Assembly (NCBI GenBank): GCA_020344755.1
Contig: CP070829.1
Coordinates: 1,323,055 to 1,362,415 of the forward strand
DNA from: Gemmatimonadales bacterium
Lineage (GTDB): Bacteria; Gemmatimonadota; Gemmatimonadetes; Longimicrobiales; Gaopeijiaceae
Reading direction: 5' to 3'
Length of the DNA stretch: 39,361 nucleotides
This document shows positions 32,125-39,361 of this stretch, in pieces. The position numbers were made by a program, and so were the translations under genes. Below the pieces are notes generated by a model that searched no databases, was not told where the DNA came from, and saw nothing but the letters and a program-made list of their open reading frames with translations. Each line of letters starts with the position of its first letter. The first letter of the stretch is position 1.

Positions 32125-34230
32125 ATGAGCGTGGACCTGACCCTCCTGGACAAACCGGTCCAGTTCCTGAAGGGGGTGGGCCCGCGCCGCGCGGAGTCGC
32201 TGCAGAGAATGGGCCTGGTGACGGCCCGGGACGTGTTGTACCACGTACCACGACGCTACGACGACGCATCCACGGTCGAGGCCATCGGCGCACTCCAGGT
32301 GGGAATGGACGCAACGGTGGTCGGTCGGATCCGGACCAAAGGGGTCATCCCCACGCGGGCCCGGCTTCGGATCTTCCAGGCGATCATCGAGGACGACACG
32401 GGCCGGATCACCTGCGCCTGGCCAGGTCAGCCTTGGCTCGACCGGAAGCTGCGGGAGGGCGATACGATCCTGGTCACGGGACCGGTGAAGTTCTTTCACG
32501 GGAACCAGCTTCACCCCCGGGAGTTCACCGTCTTGTCTCGCGATGGAGAGACCGGCCCGGGGGCGGGCGCGGTAGGCTCCGGCGGCACCATCTTCGTCTC
32601 CTATCCCGCCAGCGAAGACGTCCCCCAGTGGGTGCTCCGCCGGATCCTGGACCGGAACCTGGACGACCTGCTGAAGCTCGCAGGGGACGAGGAGTACCTT
32701 CCGGAGCCCGAGCGTGATCGCCTCGGCCTCCGGGACCTTCCGGGGGCGCTCCGCTCCCTGCATCGGCCTGAATCGGTCGCCGACGCGGAACGGGGCCGCC
32801 AGCGGCTCGCCTTCGACGAGCTGTTCTTCCTGCAGCTGGTCCAGGCTCAGATCCGTCACCGCCAGACGGTGGAGCGGCCGGGAGTTGGTCATGCCCGCTC
32901 GAACGAGTGGGTCCGACCTCTTCACGACGCACTCCCCTTCTCCCTCACGGGCGCTCAGGCCCGGGTCCTTCGGGAGATCTCCGCGGACATGACCTCCCCC
33001 CACCGGATGAACCGCATGCTGCAGGGAGACGTGGGTGCCGGGAAGACGCTGGTGGCGCTCTTCGCCATGCTCATCGCTGCCGAGGGCGGGTGGCAAGCGG
33101 TCCTCATGGCTCCCACGGAGATCCTGGCGGAGCAACACGCCCGGAAGATCCGAGAGCTGGTGGCGCCGCTGGGGCTGGATGTGGTCCTTCTCACCGGTAG
33201 CCTCGGCGCATCGGAGCGTCGGGACGCCCTGGCTCGCCTGGCCTCCGGGGAAGCGCTCCTGACCGTGGGGACACACGCGCTGATCCAGGAGGGTGTGGAG
33301 TTTGCCAGACTGGGCCTGTCCGTGGTGGACGAGCAGCATCGGTTCGGCGTACGGCAGCGCATGGCTCTCGCCGATCGGGACCCGCCCCCGGACGTGCTGA
33401 TCATGTCCGCCACACCCATCCCCCGCTCCCTGGCGCTCACACTGTACGGGGAGCTGGATCTGAGCACCCTGGACGAGCTCCCGCCGGGACGGACTCCGGT
33501 CCGAACCCTCCTCAAGGGGCCCGCCGGGCGCCACGAGGTACACGAGTTCGTGCGTCGGGAGGTGGAGAAGGGGCACCAGGCGTACATCGTGTACCCTCTC
33601 GTGGAGAGTTCGGACAAGGTGGACCTGCGAGCGGCCACCGAGGAGGCCGAGCACCTGGCCGAAGTGGTCTTTCCGGAGTATCGCGTGGAGGTCCTTCACG
33701 GTCAGATGCCCGGGGAGGGGAAAGACGCCGTCATGCGGGCCTTCCTCGCCGGGGAGGTGCAGATCCTGGTGGCCACGACGGTCATCGAGGTGGGAATCGA
33801 CGTCCCCAACGCGTCCATCATGGTCATCGAGCACGCTGAACGATTCGGGCTCTCCCAGCTGCACCAGCTCCGGGGCCGCGTAGGGCGGGGCGCGCTGGAG
33901 AGCTACTGTGTCCTGGTGGCCGAGCCCGGGGAGGGCGCCGCGGAGCGCCTGAAGGTGTTCCGAGACACCGCGGACGGATTCGCCATCGCCCGTGCGGATC
34001 TCAGAATTCGTGGGCAGGGTGACCTCTTCGGATCCCAGCAAAGCGGACGGGATCCGCTTCTCCGCTTTGCGGACCTCGCCCGCGACGAAGACCTCCTTCT
34101 TCGGGCCCAGGCCCTGGCCCGGAGAGTGGTGGAGAACGACCCGAACCTGACCCGGTCCGAACACGAGCGGGTACGTGCCGTCCTGGAGGCCCGGCACGCC
34201 CACCGCTTGAAACTCTACGAGGTGGGCTGA
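32125..34230 (+). CDS. recG: ATP-dependent DNA helicase RecG
   Basis: A 701-residue superfamily 2 helicase. The N-terminus has the wedge/OB region (FLKGVGPRRAESLQRMG, then IEDDTGRITCAWPGQPWL). Walker A is GDVGAGKT with K307, motif II is the RecG-type DEQH box at 402-405 (VDEQHRFGVRQR), motif III is SATPIPRSLALTLYG, and the C-terminal helicase half carries QLRGRVGRG and the TRG-like LRIRGQGDLFGSQQSG. RecG remodels stalled forks and branched recombination intermediates. GAGGGGGG, seven bases before the ATG, is a good ribosome binding site. No terminator is evident in the 46 bases before the converging gene. Confidence 0.97.
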   Translation: MSVDLTLLDKPVQFLKGVGPRRAESLQRMGLVTARDVLYHVPRRYDDASTVEAIGALQVGMDATVVGRIRTKGVIPTRARLRIFQAIIEDDTGRITCAWPGQPWLDRKLREGDTILVTGPVKFFHGNQLHPREFTVLSRDGETGPGAGAVGSGGTIFVSYPASEDVPQWVLRRILDRNLDDLLKLAGDEEYLPEPERDRLGLRDLPGALRSLHRPESVADAERGRQRLAFDELFFLQLVQAQIRHRQTVERPGVGHARSNEWVRPLHDALPFSLTGAQARVLREISADMTSPHRMNRMLQGDVGAGKTLVALFAMLIAAEGGWQAVLMAPTEILAEQHARKIRELVAPLGLDVVLLTGSLGASERRDALARLASGEALLTVGTHALIQEGVEFARLGLSVVDEQHRFGVRQRMALADRDPPPDVLIMSATPIPRSLALTLYGELDLSTLDELPPGRTPVRTLLKGPAGRHEVHEFVRREVEKGHQAYIVYPLVESSDKVDLRAATEEAEHLAEVVFPEYRVEVLHGQMPGEGKDAVMRAFLAGEVQILVATTVIEVGIDVPNASIMVIEHAERFGLSQLHQLRGRVGRGALESYCVLVAEPGEGAAERLKVFRDTADGFAIARADLRIRGQGDLFGSQQSGRDPLLRFADLARDEDLLLRAQALARRVVENDPNLTRSEHERVRAVLEARHAHRLKLYEVG

Positions 34231-34276
34231 CGACCCCCGGAAGGGAGCCCGACGCGGGACCCGAAAGGCCTCGCGC

Positions 34277-35239
34277 CTAGCGGCGCTCCAGCCAGTCGTC
34301 GAGGGCCGACTCGTCCACCTGCGGCTCGAGCCCCCAGGTGATTCGGTACCCCACGCTGAGTCCGTTCGCCGCCGGAAGGTTGCGCCCCGACAGAGGGAGC
34401 TGCGCCGTCAACTCCAGGTCACCCGGCCCCAACGCCATACCCACCGTGGGGACCAGCTGCACGAGCCGCCGGGCCTCGTCCCGCAGCTCGAACCCCAGGA
34501 CGGTGAGAGGCCGACCCCATAGGGCTTCCGCTCCCACCTGCCACATCATGGGGCCAGCCCGTCCGCCCACCGCCAGGTGGGCGAACCACTCATCCCCCGG
34601 GTCCCGGTCCGCCTTCACGTTCGCCTCCCGCCACCGATACCCGGCCCACCCGATGGCGTGCACGGCCTCGCCCCGGAGAGTCGAGCCCGACTCCAGGCTC
34701 AATTCCCAGTCCCGCTGTCCCTCCGTCAAGGGGAGGACCGACGCATCGACGGGGAAGTCGCTTCCCGGGAGCTTTGTGCCTATCCGAAGGGCGAAGGGCA
34801 GATTGAGACCCAGCGCGCGGGCACCGACACGGGCGGCGAGTCGAAGGTCTCCCAAGCCGTTGCTGCGCGTGGTGGTTTCCGGTCGCTCGACGCTGAGTCG
34901 ATGGATGGGGAGCTGTGCCCACAGCTCGACGCCATGGCCGAGCCCCAGGGCGCCGGTGAGGAACGCGGATCGCGTCCGGAACGTCGCCTCCGAGAGGAAT
35001 GCCCGTCGGTCTCCGGACGGTGTGAAGAAGCGGTTCGCGCTCTGTTCGAGGCCCGAGACCTGGATCCACCCGGCCCACCGTGGAAGCACCCGCACGGAGC
35101 CGCGTCCCGCCAGCGTCGGGGAGGAGTGGGGTGCGCTGCACACGGCCTGTGCAGCCAGGACGCCCGGAGTAGAACAGAGGATCGCCGCCTGTCCCAGGAC
35201 GGTCGAGATGAAGACGAGGTGCTTCACACGAGTTTCCAT
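34277..35239 (-). CDS. Probable outer-membrane beta-barrel protein
   Basis: A 320-residue protein with a signal-peptide-like N-terminus (HLVFISTVLGQAAILCSTPG, then VLAAQ). The rest alternates hydrophobic and polar residues in strand-length stretches (GHGVELWAQLPIHRLSVERP, RLAARVGARALGLNLPFALR and others), with Gly and aromatic residues typical of barrels. It resembles the transporter family of the MetA-pathway/phenol-degradation type, but I cannot confirm this by eye. I start at the ATG at 35239; the frame is open to 35686, but that extension runs antisense over the DUF3179 gene and is highly charged. No strong ribosome binding site. It diverges from the DUF3179 gene. Confidence 0.7.
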   Translation of the reverse strand: METRVKHLVFISTVLGQAAILCSTPGVLAAQAVCSAPHSSPTLAGRGSVRVLPRWAGWIQVSGLEQSANRFFTPSGDRRAFLSEATFRTRSAFLTGALGLGHGVELWAQLPIHRLSVERPETTTRSNGLGDLRLAARVGARALGLNLPFALRIGTKLPGSDFPVDASVLPLTEGQRDWELSLESGSTLRGEAVHAIGWAGYRWREANVKADRDPGDEWFAHLAVGGRAGPMMWQVGAEALWGRPLTVLGFELRDEARRLVQLVPTVGMALGPGDLELTAQLPLSGRNLPAANGLSVGYRITWGLEPQVDESALDDWLERR

Positions 35240-35316
35240 ACTGCGTAAAGCCACGGGAGGGAGAGGGGGTTCCCGGCCCGATCGGGCGGACGGGAACCGA
35301 CCCGGTCCCCGAAGGC

Positions 35317-35330
35317 TTCTACCGGTAGAA
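35317..35330. promoter_or_regulatory. 14-base perfect palindrome in the divergent intergenic region
   Basis: TTCTACCGGTAGAA is its own reverse complement and lies between the divergent barrel and DUF3179 genes (30 bases from the latter's start). It could be a dimeric repressor site. No clear -35/-10 pair was found around it. Confidence 0.5.
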
Positions 35331-35359
35331 CTTTGTTCCCGCTCCGCACCACAGATTCC

Positions 35360-36511
35360 ATGGGACCCAGAACCTTCACGCGTCCAAACCCGGGGCTCCT
35401 CCCGCTTTTCCTCCTCGTCGGCGCGTGTGGCACCGAGTCGACCACGGCCCCGGGGGGCCGTGATCTCTTCGGGACGCTCCCGCCCTCGGCAGGAGGGTGT
35501 GTCATGGAGGGTGAAGAGCCCCGCTGGAGCGGTGTGGCAAAGGACGGGATACCGGCGTTGACGAACCCGGCGTTCGTGACCGCGGTCTCCACCGAGGCGG
35601 CCTATCTGTCCGCCGACGACCGGGTGATGGGGCTCTGGTGGGACGGCGAGTGGGTGGCGGTACCGCTGAACATCCTCCGGTATCACGAGATCGTGAACCT
35701 GGACGGGGCGAAGGGGCGGATCGCGGTGACGTACTGTCCCCTCACCGGCACGGGGATCGTCTGGGACCGGGAAGCCATCGGGGGGGCCGAGTTGGGGGTG
35801 AGCGGCCTCCTCTGGCGGAACAACCTGGTCATGTACGACCGATCCGGCGAGGAGTCGCTCTGGCGGCAGATGACCGGGGCGGCGGAGTGCGGCGAAGCGA
35901 CGGGGACACAGTTACAGGAGCGGTCCGTCACGGAGATGACCTGGGAGGCGTGGAGAGGGTTACACCCGAACACTCGGGTGGTCTCGTCGGAGACGGATTT
36001 CGTCATCGAGTACGACATCAACCTCTACGCGACGTACGAGAGGCCGGACTCGCCCCCGCTCTTCGAGGTCACGCGGGATCCACGGCGTCAGCCGAAGGAG
36101 CGGGTCCTGGGAATTCCCACCGATGCCGGCGGCACGGCGATCCCCTTTGGAGTGCTGCACTCAGTGCCCCTCGCGGCCATTCACCTCGAACCGATGATCG
36201 ACGGGGTCTCGACCCGAGTCGTGGTGTTCTGGGACCGGGAGAAGCAGGCTGCCGAGGCCTACTATGCCGACCCCGACTGGGTGGGGGATTCGACCCCCGA
36301 GGGGGCCGAGACGACCTTCTCCGTGGTGGAAGGGCGGATCGTCGATGACGTCACGGGCAGCCGGTGGCGGATCGACGGCCTTGCCACGGAAGGGCCGGCA
36401 GGTGCCACCCAACTCCGGGAGGTCCAGGGATCCATGGTGGCGTTCTGGTTCGCGTGGGCTGCGTTCAACGAGAACACCGGAGTGCTCGAGGCGTTGGGAG
36501 GATCCAGTTGA
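35360..36511 (+). CDS. DUF3179 family lipoprotein
   Basis: A 383-residue protein. The start at 35360 gives a lipoprotein signal peptide (GLLPLFLLVGAC, Cys 23); the frame is open from 35333, but that adds nine residues before the signal. The DUF3179 hallmark VTYCPLTGTG is present, preceded by YHEIVNLDGAKGRIAV and followed by YDRSGEESLWRQMTGAAECG. DUF3179 proteins are secreted or lipid-anchored with unknown function. The C-terminal part holds a second copy of the strand-rich fold (SVVEGRIVDDVTGSRWRIDG). It ends 10 bases before the converging AsmA-like gene. Confidence 0.88.
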   Translation: MGPRTFTRPNPGLLPLFLLVGACGTESTTAPGGRDLFGTLPPSAGGCVMEGEEPRWSGVAKDGIPALTNPAFVTAVSTEAAYLSADDRVMGLWWDGEWVAVPLNILRYHEIVNLDGAKGRIAVTYCPLTGTGIVWDREAIGGAELGVSGLLWRNNLVMYDRSGEESLWRQMTGAAECGEATGTQLQERSVTEMTWEAWRGLHPNTRVVSSETDFVIEYDINLYATYERPDSPPLFEVTRDPRRQPKERVLGIPTDAGGTAIPFGVLHSVPLAAIHLEPMIDGVSTRVVVFWDREKQAAEAYYADPDWVGDSTPEGAETTFSVVEGRIVDDVTGSRWRIDGLATEGPAGATQLREVQGSMVAFWFAWAAFNENTGVLEALGGSS

Positions 36512-36521
36512 GTCCCCGGGC

Positions 36522-39260
36522 TCAGGTGCGCGGCGCCCTCCGCCGGAATCGTGCCAAGACCACCGTGTCGGGTCGGGTCGTATCGGCCCGAACGGTGTCG
36601 GGCTGGAGCGTATCGGGCGGCACCGAGTCGGGTGTGATGGTGTCCGCCCGCAGAGTATCTGGAGGCGGGGCCTGGGCCGTGTCCCTCCCTCCCAGGAGCC
36701 CCCTCAGGAACCCGGTCGCCCTCTCCCGGAGCTCCAGCTGACGCTCCTGGACGGCTTGCTCCAGCTCGTCCCGAGCCCGATCCTCGACGGCTTCCGCGAC
36801 GCTGGACACGGTGGCCTGTGGGTCGGCACGCAGTGCGGGATCACCGAGGTTGCCACCCACCCGCAGCACCGCCGAGACCATCTCGCCGCCGGTGGTCCCG
36901 GCGCCGAGACCGAGTCGATCCAGGACGGTGGCGCCCAGCTCCTCCCGTGGCAGGTCGAAGGCCGTCACCAGGTCCAGGTCGCCGTCGAGGCCCACGCCTC
37001 CGCCGACGCGAGGTGTGCCCGGCGCCCCCTGCATACGGGCCTCCTGCAGCACGATGCGGCCGTCCCGGAGGACGAAAGCCGTGCTCCAATCCTGGACGGT
37101 CGGGGCGGCCAGGGCCGGTCTGCCCAGGAAGGTGGCGAGACGCTCTCCCAGCGGGCCCGGATCCAGTCCCCCTCCGCGCAGTGAGAAGCTCCCGGATCCT
37201 TGAAGAGAGGACCGGGCCGGCAAGAGAAGGCCGTCCAGACCACCGGCCAGGTCCACGTTCAGGTCGAGGGTCCCCCTGACGGCTCGCCCCAGGGGGGTCG
37301 TCTCTCCCAGGAAGGCCCCTGCGTCGACACCCTGAGCGACCAGTTGAAGGGAGAACGGCTCCTCCCCTTCGTCCCCGAGCTCCAGGGCCGCATTGGTGCG
37401 GATCAGTCCACCATACCGGCGGAACGTGGCATCGGTGACCTGCAGGAAGTCCGGGCCGAACACGACGGTGGCCAACACGTCCTCCATCCGACCCCTCCGA
37501 TCGAGAACCGTGTCCATCGCCACACGGATCTCGCCGGCGAGCGGCAGTCTGACGGGCCGGCGAAGCCCCATCTCCTCGGCGGCTGCTTCCGCGGACCGGC
37601 CCCGAACGGACCTTCCACCCACCCGGGCGAAGGCCACACGCCCGTACGTGAGGACCGTATCCGCGGCGGGCTCGGCGCGCAGCTCCACCAGGGAGATGCG
37701 GTGCCCGGAGGCGGATCCTCGGAACTCGGGAATGGCCCCGTCCAGGAGGCCTTCCAGACCCATCAGGGTGCCGCGGACCTCCACCGGATCCCGGCCGAGC
37801 ACCACCGTGGTGGGGGAGAGGGTGGCCTGGTTCCCAGCCAGGGCCAGGGTCGCCGTGGCGACCCGAGCGGGTACACCGAGGCCCGGGTGCCTGACCTCGA
37901 CGTCCCGGATCCCCAGATCCCCCCAGAACCGCAGAGACGGGAGATCCAACGGGTCGCCCACCACCCGCACCTGCGAGGGGAGGCGGCCGTGCAGGGTCAC
38001 GTCCGGGGGAAGGAGATCCTCACCGATCCGCTCCAGGATCGGTTCCACGTGGATGCGTAGGTCCAGCTGCGGCGCTTCTCCCAAGGAGGCCAGGCCGTCG
38101 ACGTTCAGGTCTCCTCCCAGGAGCGAACCCTGGACTCGGGGCCGCAGCGACCGATCGGGAAACACCTCAACGACGGCGCTCACTGATTCCAGGAGCGCCG
38201 TCCTGCCCACCTGGAGAGCGCCCGACTCCACCTCCACCGTGCCCTCCACCGCCGGTACCGTGTCCGGGCCCAGCGGACCCCGGACCCCGATGTTCGCGGA
38301 GAGGGTTCCACCCGCCTGAAGCTCACGGGCCTGGAGCACGCTGTCCGGAAGGAGGGCGAAGAGATCGGCCAGCGGTACGCCGCGGGCCCGGAGGGACAGC
38401 TCCACGTCGCGCACAGGGTCCTTCAGGTTCCCGGCCCGTCCGCTGAGGGCCAGGCCGACCTCCCCCACCTCCAGGGAGCCCTCGTGGATCTGGAGTTCGC
38501 CAAAGTCCTCACTCGCCTCGGCGGCGACCCGGAGGCGGATGGGCACGCCGGAGAGATCGGGAAGGAGCGCGGCCCTGGAGGCGGCCCCGGTCAGGCTGAC
38601 GCGGGCCTGGGAGCCTCCGTCGAACATCCATGGCCCCCCGGTATGGCGCGACACCGCCGCGTCGGTGTCCAACTCCGTCACGGAAAGCCGGAGGCTGTCC
38701 TTGACGCTCTCGTAGGTGAGGCCCCCACGGACCACCCGGATCCCGTCCAGCTGCAGGGAAAAGGGCTGCGCCTCACCTTCGTCGGTCTCCTCCCGGGAAC
38801 CGACCTCGTTCACCTCCTCCGGAGAGAAGTCTCCGAAATTGTTCAGGCCGTCCGCACCCACTCGCAGGTTGGCGGCCAGCCCCTCCAGGCGAATCTCGCG
38901 CACCTGGATCTCCCGACGGAGGAGCGGGACAAGGCGGACCCGCAACTCGAGACGCTCCAGGGCAGCCAACTCCTGCGCCAAGCCCGTCGGGTCGGAGATC
39001 GAGATCTCCCGGAGTCGGACCGCCAGGGGAAGGAATCCCACCTCCACGGCTCCCACCGACACCTCGCGGTTCACGGCCGTCTCGATGCGAGGCTCCAGCC
39101 ATCGGGCAAGTCGGTCCGGATCCATCACGCGACTCAGGACGAACGACCCGGCAATGAGCAGCGCGGCCCCAACGCCTGCGATCCAGAGCAGTCTGCGGAT
39201 CCAGCGCCGTCTCGCACGAGGCATTTCGGGACTCTCGGAGGGGATGATCGGCTCGTCCAT
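36522..39260 (-). CDS. AsmA-like protein with N-terminal membrane anchor
   Basis: A 912-residue protein. After a proline-containing basic N-terminus one membrane segment (about 20-40, LLWIAGVGAALLIAGSFVLS) anchors it in the inner membrane. The bulk is a long series of strand-rich repeats that begins with the AsmA signature (RIETAVNREVSVGAVEVGFL) and contains paired blocks such as VRVVGDPLDLPSLRFWGDLG. AsmA/TamB-like proteins are bridge-like periplasmic proteins implicated in phospholipid or outer-membrane transport. The C-terminal 46 residues are unusual: seven tandem pentapeptides of the type PDTxx, then a basic end. The start is uncertain: the ATG at 39260 is used, a GTG at 39290 is possible, and neither has a clear ribosome binding site. 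Confidence 0.82.
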   Translation of the reverse strand: MDEPIIPSESPEMPRARRRWIRRLLWIAGVGAALLIAGSFVLSRVMDPDRLARWLEPRIETAVNREVSVGAVEVGFLPLAVRLREISISDPTGLAQELAALERLELRVRLVPLLRREIQVREIRLEGLAANLRVGADGLNNFGDFSPEEVNEVGSREETDEGEAQPFSLQLDGIRVVRGGLTYESVKDSLRLSVTELDTDAAVSRHTGGPWMFDGGSQARVSLTGAASRAALLPDLSGVPIRLRVAAEASEDFGELQIHEGSLEVGEVGLALSGRAGNLKDPVRDVELSLRARGVPLADLFALLPDSVLQARELQAGGTLSANIGVRGPLGPDTVPAVEGTVEVESGALQVGRTALLESVSAVVEVFPDRSLRPRVQGSLLGGDLNVDGLASLGEAPQLDLRIHVEPILERIGEDLLPPDVTLHGRLPSQVRVVGDPLDLPSLRFWGDLGIRDVEVRHPGLGVPARVATATLALAGNQATLSPTTVVLGRDPVEVRGTLMGLEGLLDGAIPEFRGSASGHRISLVELRAEPAADTVLTYGRVAFARVGGRSVRGRSAEAAAEEMGLRRPVRLPLAGEIRVAMDTVLDRRGRMEDVLATVVFGPDFLQVTDATFRRYGGLIRTNAALELGDEGEEPFSLQLVAQGVDAGAFLGETTPLGRAVRGTLDLNVDLAGGLDGLLLPARSSLQGSGSFSLRGGGLDPGPLGERLATFLGRPALAAPTVQDWSTAFVLRDGRIVLQEARMQGAPGTPRVGGGVGLDGDLDLVTAFDLPREELGATVLDRLGLGAGTTGGEMVSAVLRVGGNLGDPALRADPQATVSSVAEAVEDRARDELEQAVQERQLELRERATGFLRGLLGGRDTAQAPPPDTLRADTITPDSVPPDTLQPDTVRADTTRPDTVVLARFRRRAPRT
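36558..36662 (-). repeat. Seven tandem pentapeptide repeats, (P/A)D(T/S)xx, at the AsmA-like C-terminus
   Basis: Read on the minus strand, the segment encodes PDTLR, ADTIT, PDSVP, PDTLQ, PDTVR, ADTTR and PDTVV with a 15-base period. It lies 11 residues before the stop. It is probably an extended, disordered spacer. Confidence 0.85.
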
Positions 39261-39340
39261 GGTGTCGGTGCGTTGGATGGGGTCGGGCACTCAACGTGTT
39301 CTACACGAACGCTGACATGAGGATCGCCCAAGAGAAGGCG

Positions 39341-39361
39341 GCCGGGGGGAGGACCCCCGGC
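39341..39361. terminator. Hairpin at the window edge, possible terminator of a neighbouring gene
   Basis: GCCGGGGG (39341-39348) pairs with 39354-39361 around a 5-base loop. The sequence stops at the end of the stem, so any T-run is outside the window. It lies 80 bases upstream of the AsmA-like start. Confidence 0.4.

Noticed and set aside
31960..34203. 747-codon open frame antisense to recG
   Set aside because: Long antisense frames are common in G+C-rich DNA. The peptide has no domain, and recG on the other strand is complete and fully conserved.
34231..34276. Terminator between recG and the converging barrel gene
   Set aside because: Only a 4-base AGGC/GCCT pairing is visible, with no T-run.

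Overview
The window is a G+C-rich bacterial chromosome segment with dense coding on both strands. It is built around a complete division and cell-wall (dcw) cluster, mraZ to ftsZ. A meso-diaminopimelate-type MurE, an AsmA-like protein, a probable outer-membrane barrel and several lipoproteins suggest a diderm. The high G+C, the Asp/Gly/Val-rich DUF4097 proteins, the large TPR protein and the PASTA-tailed FtsI lead me to guess Gemmatimonadota or a similar group. This is inference from gene content; there is no rRNA gene to test it.

Left part (1-9354). The end of a sensor histidine kinase meets a glycerophosphodiester phosphodiesterase tail to tail, with overlapping ends. A small membrane/coiled-coil protein lies upstream of the phosphodiesterase on the same strand. 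Next, reading right, is a compact unit of an ECF sigma factor, a zinc-finger anti-sigma factor and three successive exported DUF4097-type repeat proteins, ending at a hairpin terminator. Reading left towards that terminator are a ThiO-like FAD amine oxidase and a receiver-PAS-GAF protein. A small hot-dog thioesterase diverges from the oxidase.

Middle (9355-27748). A monocistronic exported TPR protein has its own promoter candidate and a very strong UUCG-loop terminator. After a gap of about 400 bases comes the dcw operon: mraZ, rsmH, ftsL, ftsI (with a C-terminal PASTA domain), murE, murF, mraY, murD, ftsW, murG, murC, ftsQ, ftsA, ftsZ. Most junctions are 1-8 base overlaps, which indicates translational coupling; only ftsZ is set off, by 141 bases with its own ribosome binding site. 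Just before mraZ is a promoter candidate followed by four CCCAC/GCCAC boxes at exact 10-base spacing, matching the known MraZ operator. murB, ddl and a separate ftsB are absent from the cluster.

Right part (27749-39361). Behind ftsZ lie a LytM/M23 lipoprotein with intact metal ligands, a membrane-anchored protein with a VWA MIDAS motif, ftsY and recG. A probable outer-membrane barrel protein and a DUF3179 lipoprotein diverge from a short region holding a perfect 14-base palindrome. A large AsmA-like inner-membrane-anchored protein, reading left, ends in a seven-copy pentapeptide repeat.

Most genes are recognisable core functions. The least explained elements are the sigma/anti-sigma/triple-DUF4097 unit, the two oppositely oriented GTGGG clusters around the mraZ promoter, and the VWA protein between the division genes and ftsY.
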